Assembly (NCBI RefSeq): GCF_024197615.1
Contig: NZ_JAKUKE010000001.1
Location: 1,218,772-1,282,771, forward strand
Direction: 5' to 3'
DNA length: 64,000 bases
Origin: Desulfuromonas sp. KJ2020
Lineage (GTDB): Bacteria > Desulfobacterota > Desulfuromonadia > Desulfuromonadales > SZUA-540
The notes beneath the pieces were generated by a model. It saw only the letters and a list, made by a program, of their open reading frames with translations. It was not told where the DNA came from and did not search any database. Made by a program: the position numbers and the translations under genes. Below, in pieces: positions 8,835 through 17,603 of the stretch (position 1 is its first letter; each line of letters starts with the position of its first letter).

Positions 8835-9428
8835 TCAGCTTCTGGAATAGAGCACGGCCACGGCCCGGGTGGGAAGATCGGTGGTGGCGATGTAACCGTG
8901 GGGTTCGGAAGAGTCGTAGTAAACTGAGTCGCCGGGGTTAAGTTGCATGACCTGGTCGCCGTAGCGGAATTCCAGCTGTCCCTCCAGCAGGAACAAAAAC
9001 TCTTCACCATCGTGGCTGACCTGCAGATCGTCTCGCCACTGCCGGGCTTCAAATTCGACCACGAAGGGCTCCAGGTGTCGATTTTTTTTTCCGTAAGCGA
9101 GGGAATGATAGCTGTAGGGAGGGAGTGAGTCGCCCTGCTTGCCCCACTGCCGCAGCTGACGGCTTTCGCCCGCCCGGACAAGGATGCACTTCTCTGAATC
9201 GCTCTCTTCCTGAAAAAAGGTATGGAGTTCCACCTTGAAGGCTTTGGAGATGCGCAGCAGCGTGGCTAGCGGCGGAATGACCTGCTCGTTTTCAATCTGG
9301 GAAAGCAGGGGCTTGGACAGCCCGGTACCCTCGGCCAGATCCTGCAGGGTCATGCGGCGTTCCTGACGCATGCGGCGGATCTTCAGCCCGATCTGAAGTT
9401 CTTTTACCTCGTCCCGGATATTTTCCAT
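8835..9428 (-). CDS. XRE-family transcriptional regulator with C-terminal cupin
   Basis: A 197-residue regulator: helix-turn-helix at about residues 12-66 (TLQDLAEGTGLSKPLLSQIE) and a cupin sensor domain at about 120-190 (HDGEEFLFLLEGQLEFRYG, LNPGDSVYYDSSEPHG). Proteins of this architecture often sense small metabolites such as polyamines (the PuuR type) or amino-acid derivatives, but nothing here identifies the ligand. GAGGT precedes the ATG by about ten bases. A possible minus-strand promoter (TTGACT at 9489-9484 and TAAAAA at 9465-9460, 18-base spacing) lies upstream. It is divergent from the HAD phosphatase gene, which might be a target. Confidence 0.9.
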   Translation of the reverse strand: MENIRDEVKELQIGLKIRRMRQERRMTLQDLAEGTGLSKPLLSQIENEQVIPPLATLLRISKAFKVELHTFFQEESDSEKCILVRAGESRQLRQWGKQGDSLPPYSYHSLAYGKKNRHLEPFVVEFEARQWRDDLQVSHDGEEFLFLLEGQLEFRYGDQVMQLNPGDSVYYDSSEPHGYIATTDLPTRAVAVLYSRS

Positions 9429-9575
9429 AGAGCAGTTTACCTCACTGTTTTTGCTCAGATTTTTACCCCCGGATTCCCGCTCAAGTCAAGGTATTTGTCA
9501 TGCCGACACCAGCGAGGGGCACGCAGGAACATAAACTCTTACGGCCGCAGGGCCATTTATGTTACCCTTGGCGGT

Positions 9576-10358
9576 ATGAAAATGTCTGGAACCCCCTGTA
9601 CAGAAACCCTCTGCTCCGTGGCTGATCTCGCCGACGTCCGTGGGATATTCTTTGATCTGGATGGCACTCTGCTCGATGTGGAGATGTCTGCCTTCATCCC
9701 GGCCTACCTCAAGGGCCTGGCCGCGAGTTTCGCCGATGTGGCGCCGACGGATAAGCTGGTCGAGGTGCTGCTGGACACGACCTGGAGTCTGCTGCGTGCC
9801 GATGACGGCAGCCGTACCAACGAGGAAGCCTACCTTCTGGCCGTACAGCGGCAACTGGGCATTCCCCCCGAACTCTATCGTGATCGCCTGACCGGGTATT
9901 TTCGGAAGGGGCTGGCCCCCCTGGCAGCGCATGTGAAGCCGCTCCCCGTCGCCCGCGATATTCTGCAGGTCTGCTTTGACAAAGGGATGACGGTCGCTGT
10001 CGCCACCAATCCCGTCTTCCCCCGTCCCGTTGTAGAGGCCCGGCTGGCCTGGGGCGGGCTGCTCGGCTTCCCCTTCCGGCAGGTGACCAGCTACGAAAAC
10101 AGCCGCTACTGCAAGCCCAATCCCCGCTATTTTACCACTCTTCTGGCCGAGTTGGGGCTGCAGCCCGGGGAAACGATCATGGTCGGCAATGATACGGAGC
10201 ACGATCTGGCCGCCCGGCAGGCGGGGATACGCACCTTTCTGGTCGATACCTGGCTGGAAGACAGAACCCACAACGACTTTGTCACCGATTATCGCGGCAG
10301 TCACCAGGACCTGCTGGCTTTCGTGGAGGACCTGGGCGAAAAAACTGACAATAATTGA
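9576..10358 (+). CDS. HAD-superfamily hydrolase
   Basis: A 260-residue haloacid-dehalogenase-fold phosphatase. Motif I is FDLDGTLLDVE, motif II lies in VAVATNPVFPRP, the motif III lysine is in SRYCKPNPRYF, and motif IV is MVGNDTEHDLAARQAG. The cap is the helical C1 type between motifs I and II. The substrate is unknown. ATG 9576 begins just upstream of the first strand; an ATG at 9582 is equally possible because neither has a strong ribosome-binding site. It runs divergently from the XRE-cupin regulator and precedes the HtrA gene by 42 bp. Confidence 0.85.
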   Translation: MKMSGTPCTETLCSVADLADVRGIFFDLDGTLLDVEMSAFIPAYLKGLAASFADVAPTDKLVEVLLDTTWSLLRADDGSRTNEEAYLLAVQRQLGIPPELYRDRLTGYFRKGLAPLAAHVKPLPVARDILQVCFDKGMTVAVATNPVFPRPVVEARLAWGGLLGFPFRQVTSYENSRYCKPNPRYFTTLLAELGLQPGETIMVGNDTEHDLAARQAGIRTFLVDTWLEDRTHNDFVTDYRGSHQDLLAFVEDLGEKTDNN

Positions 10359-10400
10359 CAGCATACCTGATTTTAGCTAATCTGCCGGAGACTCCAGCCG

Positions 10401-11837
10401 ATGAAAGGAAAGATCATGGGGACGATCGGAAGGCTGATTTTTTTTCTGTTTTGCCTCCCCGTGCTGGCGGGGCTTCTGGTCGCCTGCGGAGAACAGAAAA
10501 AAGAGACCCGCATCGCGACGTCGGTCCGTGATCACCAGGCCAAACCGCCGGTGGAAGAACCGGCCCAGGAGCTTCTCTCCACGCAGGCCTCCTTTATTGA
10601 AGTCTCGCAGAAAGTCACCCCTTCCGTCGTCAATATCAGCACGGCCCGCACCCGTTCGGCCCAGGCCCTGCCCCCCTTCTTCGAGGATTTCTTCGGGGAG
10701 TTCTTCCGGGGGCATCCCCCGATTCCACGCAAGGAGCAGAGCCTTGGCTCGGGTGTTATCATCAGTGCCGACGGATATATTCTCACCAATGAACATGTCA
10801 TTCGCGGCGCCGAAGAGATCAAGGTCAAGCTTTCCGACCAGCGCGTCTACGACGGTACGGTTATCGGTGGCGATCCCCGTACGGATGTCGCTGTGGTTAA
10901 AATTGAGCCCGAAGAGGAACTGCCGGCCGCTGTCCTCGGCAATTCGGATGGCCTGCAGGTCGGGCAATGGGCTCTGGCCATCGGCAATCCCTTCGGCCTG
11001 GACCGCACCCTGACGGTTGGCGTCATCTCGGCGACCGGCCGTACCAATGTGGGCATCGAGGATTACGAAGATTTCATTCAGACGGATGCCTCTATCAATC
11101 CCGGCAACTCGGGCGGCCCCCTGCTCAACATCTATGGCGAAGTGGTGGGAATCAACACCGCCATCGTCGCCTCCGGACAGGGGATCGGTTTTGCCATTCC
11201 GATCAACCTGGCCCGGCTGATCGCCGACCAGTTGATCGAAAAGGGAGAAGTGACCCGCGGCTGGCTGGGCGTCAGCCTGCAGCCGCTGACGCCGGAGCTG
11301 GCCCGGTCCTTTGGTCTGGACAAGGTTGGCGGTGCTCTGGTCAACCAGGTCTTTGACGATTCCCCGGCGGCTGCGGCCGGCGTGCGGCGTGGCGATATCC
11401 TGCTGACCTTTGCCGGTAAGGACATCCGCGGCGTGCGGGAGTTGCAGCTCCTGGTCGCCAGCACCCCGGCCGGCAAGACGGAAAGACTGGAAGTGCTGCG
11501 TGACGGCAAGATCCTCGAACTGGAGGTCAGGCTCGCGGTTCGCGATGAAGAGGCGGCTGCCCCTAAAGTAAGTGCTGGGCAGAGCCGGGGGCTGGGAATG
11601 GTCGTTGCCGCCAACGCCGATGGTCCGGGCGTCAAAGTGGTTCAGGTCGACGAGAATAGCCCGGCGGCCCAGGCCGGCATCCGCGAAGGGGATGTCGTCC
11701 TGACGGTGAATCACGAAGATGTCAACGATGTGGCCGCTTTTGAGCGGTCGGCCAAAAAGATGACGGAAGGCAAGAACGTGGTTCTGCTCGTACAACGCGG
11801 CAACACCACGCTCTACCTGGCTTTCCCGGCACCTTGA
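10401..11837 (+). CDS. HtrA/DegP-type serine protease, predicted lipoprotein
   Basis: A 478-residue trypsin-like envelope protease of the Do/DegQ group. The catalytic triad is His132 (TNEHVI), Asp162 (RTDVAVVKI) and Ser237 (NPGNSGGPL). Two PDZ domains follow (about residues 265-365 and 385-475). The N terminus is a hydrophobic signal ending LLVAC-GEQ, a lipobox that predicts signal peptidase II cleavage before Cys29; classical DegP/DegQ are soluble periplasmic proteins, so membrane anchoring is the unusual point. An in-frame ATG at 10416 with AAAGGAAAG before it could be the real start and would keep the signal. It probably degrades or refolds damaged envelope proteins. Confidence 0.93.
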   Translation: MKGKIMGTIGRLIFFLFCLPVLAGLLVACGEQKKETRIATSVRDHQAKPPVEEPAQELLSTQASFIEVSQKVTPSVVNISTARTRSAQALPPFFEDFFGEFFRGHPPIPRKEQSLGSGVIISADGYILTNEHVIRGAEEIKVKLSDQRVYDGTVIGGDPRTDVAVVKIEPEEELPAAVLGNSDGLQVGQWALAIGNPFGLDRTLTVGVISATGRTNVGIEDYEDFIQTDASINPGNSGGPLLNIYGEVVGINTAIVASGQGIGFAIPINLARLIADQLIEKGEVTRGWLGVSLQPLTPELARSFGLDKVGGALVNQVFDDSPAAAAGVRRGDILLTFAGKDIRGVRELQLLVASTPAGKTERLEVLRDGKILELEVRLAVRDEEAAAPKVSAGQSRGLGMVVAANADGPGVKVVQVDENSPAAQAGIREGDVVLTVNHEDVNDVAAFERSAKKMTEGKNVVLLVQRGNTTLYLAFPAP

Positions 11838-11871
11838 ACTTTTATAAAAAGTCACTTTTGAGGAGATAGTC

Positions 11872-12141
11872 ATGGCCAGGCTGGTAGAAAATCCGGATCT
11901 CGCGTTTCGATTGGCGCGAGCTATCATTTCCGACATTGCTCTTTACAATCAGGAGAAAGTCAAGGACGGCATCAAGAACGACAACCTGTTCGATGTCCTC
12001 GCGGACGAACTGGCGGAGGGGCGGGAACATTTCCACTCCCGGGTCGCCCCCGATCTCCCCAACCGGGATCACCTCTATGACCGTGCCATTGTCGATGTCA
12101 TGGTCAAGCAGGCGGGAAAAATCGAAAGCTCTATCTGGTAG
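11872..12141 (+). CDS. Small conserved-looking protein of unknown function (89 aa)
   Basis: An 89-residue soluble, charged protein without signal or membrane segment. I do not recognise the family. It looks largely helical (NPDLAFRLARAIISDIALYN, VLADELAEGREHFHSRV) and ends KIESSIW. Evidence that it is real: GAGGAG six bases before the ATG, ordinary codon use for the region, and a stop codon directly abutting the rluD start (TAG-ATG), which suggests translational coupling with rluD. Confidence 0.8.
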   Translation: MARLVENPDLAFRLARAIISDIALYNQEKVKDGIKNDNLFDVLADELAEGREHFHSRVAPDLPNRDHLYDRAIVDVMVKQAGKIESSIW

Positions 12142-13122
12142 ATGGAAGAACGTCACCAGTTTACCTTCAGTCGCGGACGGCCGCCTGAACGACTGGACCA
12201 TTTTCTGGCAGAACAGCTTCCCGAGCTGACGCGGTCCCAACTGAAAAAACTGATTGACGAGGGCCGGATAACGCTCAATGGCGCCGCCGCCAAGCCGGGG
12301 GGCAAGTTGAAGGGAGGGGAGGAAATCTCCGTTACCCTGCCGCCGCCCGCCCCGTCAGAGGCTATTCCCCAGGAAATCCCCCTGAAGGTCCTTTACGAGG
12401 ATTCCCATCTGATCGTGATCGACAAGCCGGCCGGATTGGTGGTCCACCCGGCTCCCGGACATCAGCAGGGGACCCTGGTCAACGCGCTGCTGCATCACTG
12501 CCGTGACCTCGCCGGGATCGGCGGCGAGCTGCGTCCCGGCATTGTCCATCGTCTTGACAAGGATACCTCCGGCGTCATGGTGGCGACCAAGGACGATGAA
12601 ACGCACCAGAGTCTGGCCGCCCAGTTCAAGGCGCACTCCATCTGCCGCCGCTATGTCGCGCTGGTGCACGGCCTGCTCGAGAACGATCGCGGGACGGTGG
12701 ATAGCCTCATCGGCCGTCATCCGACCCAGCGCAAGAAGATGAGCACCCAGGCGCGGTCCGGTCGTCGGGCCGTCACCCACTGGCGGGTCCTTGAGCGGTT
12801 TGAACTGGACAGGCTCACCTGGGTGGAGCTGACCCTGGAGACGGGCCGTACCCATCAGATACGTGTTCACCTCTCCGGGTTGAATTACCCCATCGTCGGT
12901 GATCCCGTTTATGGCAGCAGCAGCCGGCTCGCGTCGTTGGGTGATGACGACTTGCGCAGGCGGATACAGACACTTGGCCGGCAGGCGCTGCATGCTCGTT
13001 TGCTGGGCTTCGTCCATCCGGCCAGTGGCGAGTACATGGAGTTCGAGAGCGCCCCGCCGGAGGATATGGGCAGTGTTCTCGCCTTTTTGCGAGAAAAGCA
13101 CGGGCACCAAAGCGGGCTCTGA
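12142..13122 (+). CDS. rluD: 23S rRNA pseudouridine synthase, RluD family
   Basis: A 326-residue pseudouridine synthase: S4 RNA-binding domain at residues 10-75 (RLDHFLAEQLPELTRSQLKKL) and RluA-type catalytic domain with HRLDKDTSGVMV, holding the catalytic aspartate, then the late ARLLGFVHPASGEYMEF. It is likely to modify helix 69 of 23S rRNA (positions 1911/1915/1917 in E. coli numbering) by family analogy; RluC-like specificity cannot be excluded from sequence alone. It starts immediately after the preceding small gene. Confidence 0.92.
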   Translation: MEERHQFTFSRGRPPERLDHFLAEQLPELTRSQLKKLIDEGRITLNGAAAKPGGKLKGGEEISVTLPPPAPSEAIPQEIPLKVLYEDSHLIVIDKPAGLVVHPAPGHQQGTLVNALLHHCRDLAGIGGELRPGIVHRLDKDTSGVMVATKDDETHQSLAAQFKAHSICRRYVALVHGLLENDRGTVDSLIGRHPTQRKKMSTQARSGRRAVTHWRVLERFELDRLTWVELTLETGRTHQIRVHLSGLNYPIVGDPVYGSSSRLASLGDDDLRRRIQTLGRQALHARLLGFVHPASGEYMEFESAPPEDMGSVLAFLREKHGHQSGL

Positions 13123-13188
13123 TCTGAAACACAGGACGTTAATTCAAAAAGCGTCTTATCTTTAAGAAGTTACGGAGACATTCTCATC

Positions 13189-13983
13189 ATGAAACAGGTA
13201 CGCCAGGGTAAGATCACCTATCTGCAGCCGGCATGGGCCGAGGGACTCCCCCTTGCGGCCGGTTTTACTACCCGCAACGGCGGGGTCAGCCGGCCGCCCT
13301 ACAACTCCTTGAACCTGGGATTCAATACGGATGACCCGGTTTACAATGTCGAGGGGAATCGTTCCAACCTCGCCCGCGCCTTCGACTTGCAGCCGCGTCA
13401 GCTGCTGACCGTCAAGCAGGTCCATGGCACCGATGTGCTCATTATCGATGCGCCCAATCCCGATCTCTCCCATTTCCTCACCGTGGAGAGCGATGCGGTG
13501 ATCACCGACCAGCCCGGCATCATGGTGGGTGTGCTGGTGGCCGACTGCTATCCCGTCCTGATTTACGACGCCAAACGCAAAGTGGCCGGCGTGGTTCATG
13601 TCGGCTGGCGCGGGGCGGCGGCGGGCATTATTGCCAAGACCATCGGCGCCATGGAAGCCAACTTCGGTTGTCAGGCTGAGAACCTGCTGGCCGCCATTGG
13701 TCCCGGCATCGGGGCCCACAAGTATGAAGTGGATCGTCCCGTGCGGGATGCTTTCCGCCAGGGTTCCGGGTTCTGGGAGGAAATCGCCACGGAGGTCAGT
13801 CTGGGCTGCTGGCGGCTCGACCTCAAAAAGAGCTGTCTGCTGCAGCTGGAAAAGGCGGGGGTGAAAACCGGCCAGATCACGGCGGCGCAGGAATGTACCT
13901 GCTGTCACCGCGAGCTCTTCTTTTCCTATCGCCGGGACAAGGGCGCAACGGGGAGGCAACTGGGCTTTATCTTGATCAAGTGA
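13189..13983 (+). CDS. pgeF: PgeF/YfiH-family protein (multicopper-oxidase-like purine nucleoside phosphorylase)
   Basis: A 264-residue member of the YfiH/laccase-domain family. The metal-site residues are visible: QVHGTDVL, the cysteine in VADCYPVLIY, the histidine in VVHVGWRGAAAGI, and the C-terminal CTCCHRELFFSYRRDKG. Family members have zinc-dependent nucleoside phosphorylase/adenosine deaminase activity and, in E. coli, edit wrongly built peptidoglycan precursors. It is frequently found beside rluD in bacteria, as here. It ends at a strong bidirectional terminator. Confidence 0.9.
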   Translation: MKQVRQGKITYLQPAWAEGLPLAAGFTTRNGGVSRPPYNSLNLGFNTDDPVYNVEGNRSNLARAFDLQPRQLLTVKQVHGTDVLIIDAPNPDLSHFLTVESDAVITDQPGIMVGVLVADCYPVLIYDAKRKVAGVVHVGWRGAAAGIIAKTIGAMEANFGCQAENLLAAIGPGIGAHKYEVDRPVRDAFRQGSGFWEEIATEVSLGCWRLDLKKSCLLQLEKAGVKTGQITAAQECTCCHRELFFSYRRDKGATGRQLGFILIK

Positions 13984-14009
13984 CGGGGTCTTCGCCCCGC
14001 TTAGCAAAA

Positions 14010-14054
14010 CCAACCAAAAGGGGGGAGCGCCGAACGCTCCCCCCTTTTGGTTGG
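14010..14054. terminator. Strong bidirectional terminator between convergent genes
   Basis: A perfect 20-bp inverted repeat (arms 14010-14029 and 14035-14054, 5-base loop). Each arm contains AAAA followed by GGGGGG, or its complement, so the structure can stop transcripts of pgeF from the left and of the DUF2845-like/Trk genes from the right. Confidence 0.85.
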
Positions 14055-14060
14055 CATGAC

Positions 14061-14378
14061 TTATTGCCGGTCGCCGTGTTCTATGGTGGCCAGCTCCCCT
14101 CCTTTGAAGGTCAAAATACGCATGAAGCTGCCCGCGCCCATGTCGTAGGTCCATTGCTCGACCACGACCTTGCGGGCTGAGCCGCTGCCGAGAAAGTAAT
14201 CGAAAACCGTTTCTTCTCCCACGACTTCCTTCAGCAACGGGTCGCCGCATTTCTGCAGCACTTCAACTTTGGTGGCTCCCTCGGAGATGACATAGCCGTC
14301 GCAGCGCATGCCCGCCGCCCCGGCCAAGAGGGGAGAAAGCAGAAATGACAGGACGACCAGGACAGTTATCTTTTTCAT
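14061..14378 (-). CDS. DUF2845-like exported protein
   Basis: A 105-residue protein with a clear Sec signal peptide (MKKITVLVVLSFLLSPLLAG, cleavage probably after AGA). The mature part has MRCDGYVISEGATKVEVLQKCGDP followed by a beta-rich tail (EQWTYDMG, RILTFKGGEL). This resembles the DUF2845 family of small periplasmic proteins, related in shape to the SmpA/BamE fold; the function is unknown. Two cysteines could form a disulfide. It lies 11 bp after trkH on the same strand, but its relation to potassium uptake is only positional. Confidence 0.8.
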   Translation of the reverse strand: MKKITVLVVLSFLLSPLLAGAAGMRCDGYVISEGATKVEVLQKCGDPLLKEVVGEETVFDYFLGSGSARKVVVEQWTYDMGAGSFMRILTFKGGELATIEHGDRQ

Positions 14379-14389
14379 GAACGTTCTCC

Positions 14390-15832
14390 TTATTTGCGCC
14401 AGAAAGAGGGGAAGAGCAGCACCAACACGGTAAAGATTTCCAGACGTCCGAGCAGCATACAGGCGGTCAGGACCAGTTTGCCGAAGGGGACGATGTGGGC
14501 GTAATTGTCCACCGGCCCCACCGAGCCGATCCCCGGACCGATATTGCCCAACGTGGCCACCACGGAGGCGCCGGCCGAAACCACATCCATTCCTGTCGCC
14601 GCCATGAGAAAGGAGGCGAAGACGAAAAGCCCCATATACAGGGCGAAAAAACCGAGAATGGCCTGCATGACGTCACGGTCGACGGGGTGGCCGCTCAATT
14701 TGACCAGACGGATGGCCCGCGGGTGAATGAGGCGGTAGAGGCCGACCATGGCATGCTTGAACAGCAGCAGGATGCGGGCTACCTTCATGCCGCCGCCGGT
14801 GGAGCCGGCACAGCCGCCCACAAACATGAGAAAGAGCAGCAGATATTGGGCCAGCACGGACCAGGTCTCGTAATCGGCGGTGCCAAAGCCGGTGGTGGTG
14901 AGAATGGAGGTGGTCTGAAAAGCACTGTAGCGCAGGTTGTCGAACAAGGAGGTATAGACGCTGCCGTGATTGAGAAAGACGAGAATGGCGGTCACCCCGA
15001 GGGTAAGGGCCAGGTAAAAGAGGAATTCCTCGTTGCGGTGCAATTCACGCAGCTTCCCGCGCAGGGCTTGAAAATGCAGGGCAAAGTTCACCCCGGCCAG
15101 AAACATGAAGAAGGTGATTACCCAATCGATGTAGGCGCTGTCGTAGGCGGCCACCGAGGCGTTGCGGGTGGAGAATCCCCCCGAAGACAGGGTCGAGAAA
15201 GAGTGGGAGAGCGCTTCAAAGAAGTTCATGCCCCCCAGCATGAGCAGGCCTGTCTGCACCGAGGTCAGCAGCACGTAGACCCCCCACAGCAGCTTGGCCG
15301 TATCCTGAATGCGCGGCTTGAGGCGATCCGCCGTGGGGCCGGGAACTTCGGCCTTGAACAGCTGCATGCCGCCGACACCGAGCATGGGCAGAATAGCCAG
15401 GGACATGACGATGATCCCCATGCCGCCGAGCCACTGGGTCAGAGACCGCCAGAGGAGAACACTCTCCGGTAGACCCTCGATGGCCGTCAGAATGGTGGCG
15501 CCCGTCGTGGTGAAGCCGCTCATGGTTTCGAAGCAGGCGTCGACCGGGTTGGCGATGGCGCCGCTGAACAGATAGGGTAGGGCGCCGAACAGGGTATAAA
15601 AAATCCAGCCGAAGGTGACCACGGCGAAGCCCTCGCGCACGGAGAGCTCTTTTTCCGAGCGACAGCCGACGAACATGGCCAGTCCCGACGCCAGGGTGAC
15701 CAGGGAAGACAGGCCGAAAGCGACGGCGGCTCCATCGGCGAAGTAGAGAGAAAAGGGGACGGGGACCAGGATGGCGGCTGACAAAAAGAGCAGCATGGCC
15801 CCGAGAATGCGGAAGGTCAGCAGCACGTTCAT
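14390..15832 (-). CDS. trkH: Trk potassium uptake, membrane subunit TrkH
   Basis: A 480-residue polytopic membrane protein of the TrkH/KtrB family. All four selectivity-filter P-loops are recognisable: MSGFTTTGATILT, LSSGGFSTRNAS, ILTTTGFGTADY and ATLGNIGPGIG. Its ATG directly follows the trkA stop codon (TAG-ATG), so the channel and its regulatory subunit are translated as a unit. It imports K+ driven by the membrane potential and gated by TrkA nucleotide binding. Confidence 0.95.
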   Translation of the reverse strand: MNVLLTFRILGAMLLFLSAAILVPVPFSLYFADGAAVAFGLSSLVTLASGLAMFVGCRSEKELSVREGFAVVTFGWIFYTLFGALPYLFSGAIANPVDACFETMSGFTTTGATILTAIEGLPESVLLWRSLTQWLGGMGIIVMSLAILPMLGVGGMQLFKAEVPGPTADRLKPRIQDTAKLLWGVYVLLTSVQTGLLMLGGMNFFEALSHSFSTLSSGGFSTRNASVAAYDSAYIDWVITFFMFLAGVNFALHFQALRGKLRELHRNEEFLFYLALTLGVTAILVFLNHGSVYTSLFDNLRYSAFQTTSILTTTGFGTADYETWSVLAQYLLLFLMFVGGCAGSTGGGMKVARILLLFKHAMVGLYRLIHPRAIRLVKLSGHPVDRDVMQAILGFFALYMGLFVFASFLMAATGMDVVSAGASVVATLGNIGPGIGSVGPVDNYAHIVPFGKLVLTACMLLGRLEIFTVLVLLFPSFWRK

Positions 15833-17185
15833 CTATTCAAAAAACCTTTCCACCTTGGCGAGGGCGCCGGGGAGAGCGAAGATGACGACGCGGTCACCCT
15901 CTTTGAGCCGGCTTTCGCCACTGGGGATTTCATAGGTGGTGCCGCGGACGATGGCGCCGATGATGGCGCCGGCCGGGAAATGCAGATCCTGCAGGGTCTT
16001 GTTCTCGATGCCGCTGCCCTGCTTGACTTCGATTTCGAGCACTTCCGAGTTGCTTCCTTCGACGGTGGCCAGGGAAATGACGCCGCCGCGGCGCACGTAT
16101 TTGAGAATGGCGCCGGCCGCGGCCAGGCGGGGCGAGACGCTGGCGTCGAGGCCGAGGGTGGGAGCCAGATTGACCAGTTCCGGATTGTTGACCAGGGCCA
16201 GGGCCCGGCGGGCGCCGTGTTTTTTGCAGAGCAGCGAACAGAGGATGTTGGTCTCATCGTTGTCGGTGACGGCGATGAAGACATCGGCGTTTTCGACGCC
16301 CTCGTCGATAAGGGTGCGGATATCCGTGCCCTCGGCGTGAATGACCATGGTCCGGTTCAGTTTGGCCGAAAGTTTGTGACAGCGGTTTTCGTTGCGGTCG
16401 ACCAGGCGCACATCGAATCGGCGCTTCTCCAGCATCTCGGCGATGCGCAGGCCGATATGGCCGCCCCCCAGAATAAAGATGCGCGGCTTTTTGCTGACCT
16501 GTTCCTCCTCCAGTTTAAGCATGTACTGGATCGCCGGCATGTCTTTCTGGTGGGCAAAGATGAAAATGCGATCCCCGGCCTGGATGGTGTCGTCCCCGCG
16601 GGGAATGATGGTTTTGTCCCCCCGGCTGATGGCCGTAACCACAAAGCGGTAGATGCCGCGGATCTCCCCGAGCTCCTTGAGGGTCAGGTCGCAGAGGGGA
16701 CTCGATTCACCGATGCGGTAGCCGATGAACTGAATCTGACCTTCGACGAACTCCGCCACATCGAAGGCGCCGGAGCGGCAGGCGATTTTGCTGATTTCCT
16801 CGGCCACGGCGTCGTCGGGGTTGATGAGCAGGTCGATGCCGAGTTTCTCTTTGGACAGCACCGCGCCGCCGCCGCTGTACTCGATGCTCTTGACCCGGGC
16901 CACCCGGGTGGGGACGCCGTACTCGCGGGCGAGCAGGCAGGCCAGGATGTTGACCTCGTCCATGTCCGTGACGGCGATGAAAATCTCGGTATCCTTGATG
17001 CCGGCCTGTTCGAGGGACTCGGCGCTGGCGCCGTTGCCGACGATCCCCATGACGTTCAGGCGATCCTGAGTGCGCTGAAGATGATCGCTGTCGCGGTCGA
17101 TGAGGGTGACCTCGTGTCCTTCAAGGCTGAGGCGTTCGCAGAGAAAATAGCCGACCTGTCCGGCTCCGATTATGAGTATCTTCAT
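15833..17185 (-). CDS. trkA: Trk potassium uptake, regulatory subunit TrkA
   Basis: A 450-residue cytosolic gating subunit with duplicated architecture: RCK/TrkA-N domain 1 (MKILIIGAGQVGYFLCERL), TrkA-C 1, RCK 2 (IFILGGGHIGLRIAEML at about 231), TrkA-C 2. Both Rossmann glycine motifs are intact, so both halves should bind NAD(H)/ATP. First gene of the trkA-trkH operon; the DUF2845-like gene may follow as a third. Confidence 0.95.
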   Translation of the reverse strand: MKILIIGAGQVGYFLCERLSLEGHEVTLIDRDSDHLQRTQDRLNVMGIVGNGASAESLEQAGIKDTEIFIAVTDMDEVNILACLLAREYGVPTRVARVKSIEYSGGGAVLSKEKLGIDLLINPDDAVAEEISKIACRSGAFDVAEFVEGQIQFIGYRIGESSPLCDLTLKELGEIRGIYRFVVTAISRGDKTIIPRGDDTIQAGDRIFIFAHQKDMPAIQYMLKLEEEQVSKKPRIFILGGGHIGLRIAEMLEKRRFDVRLVDRNENRCHKLSAKLNRTMVIHAEGTDIRTLIDEGVENADVFIAVTDNDETNILCSLLCKKHGARRALALVNNPELVNLAPTLGLDASVSPRLAAAGAILKYVRRGGVISLATVEGSNSEVLEIEVKQGSGIENKTLQDLHFPAGAIIGAIVRGTTYEIPSGESRLKEGDRVVIFALPGALAKVERFFE

Positions 17186-17288
17186 GGGGTCCGTTGCTTA
17201 GAGGTTGAAAGCCTGGCGCATTTTGCGCTAATAGATGGCATACTTTGGAAGATTGTGCAAGATGAGCCATTTTGGCGAAGGGGGTTTG

Positions 17289-17585
17289 ATGGACTTTTTT
17301 CTGGAAGTATCCGAAGAAGATATCCGCCGGGAGCGCGCCAAGGCCCGTGAGCTGCGCCAGAGCCAGTGGTGGAAGAACCGCATCGCTGCCGGGCGCTGTT
17401 ATTATTGCGGGGCCGAAGTCTCCCCCAAAGAGCTGACGCTGGATCATATCGTTCCCCTTGTTCGGGGCGGCCGAAGCACCAAGGGCAACTGCGTGCCGGC
17501 CTGCAAGGAGTGCAACAGCAAAAAGCAGAGCCTGCTGCCGCTGGAGTGGGAGGACTACCTGGCCCATCTGCAGGCCCAGAAATAG
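17289..17585 (+). CDS. HNH endonuclease-domain protein
   Basis: A 98-residue protein (start at 17289, preceded by GAAGGGGG; the upstream in-frame ATGs at 17235 and 17262 are less likely). It has a compact HNH fold: zinc cysteines CYYCG (37-40), DHIVPLVRGG (52-61) with the metal-binding histidine, then GNCVPACKECNSKKQS. Stand-alone HNH proteins of this size in environmental bacteria are usually orphan nucleases of unknown role. No methylase, integrase or toxin-immunity partner is adjacent. It is divergent from trkA and convergent with the acidic protein/glgA block. Confidence 0.85.
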   Translation: MDFFLEVSEEDIRRERAKARELRQSQWWKNRIAAGRCYYCGAEVSPKELTLDHIVPLVRGGRSTKGNCVPACKECNSKKQSLLPLEWEDYLAHLQAQK

Positions 17586-17603
17586 CCGCGCCCGCATCCT
17601 GCT

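Noticed and set aside
17289..17585. HNH protein as part of a restriction or phage-defence system
   Set aside because: Flanked by trkA and glgA with no methylase, helicase or toxin partner; it looks like an orphan.
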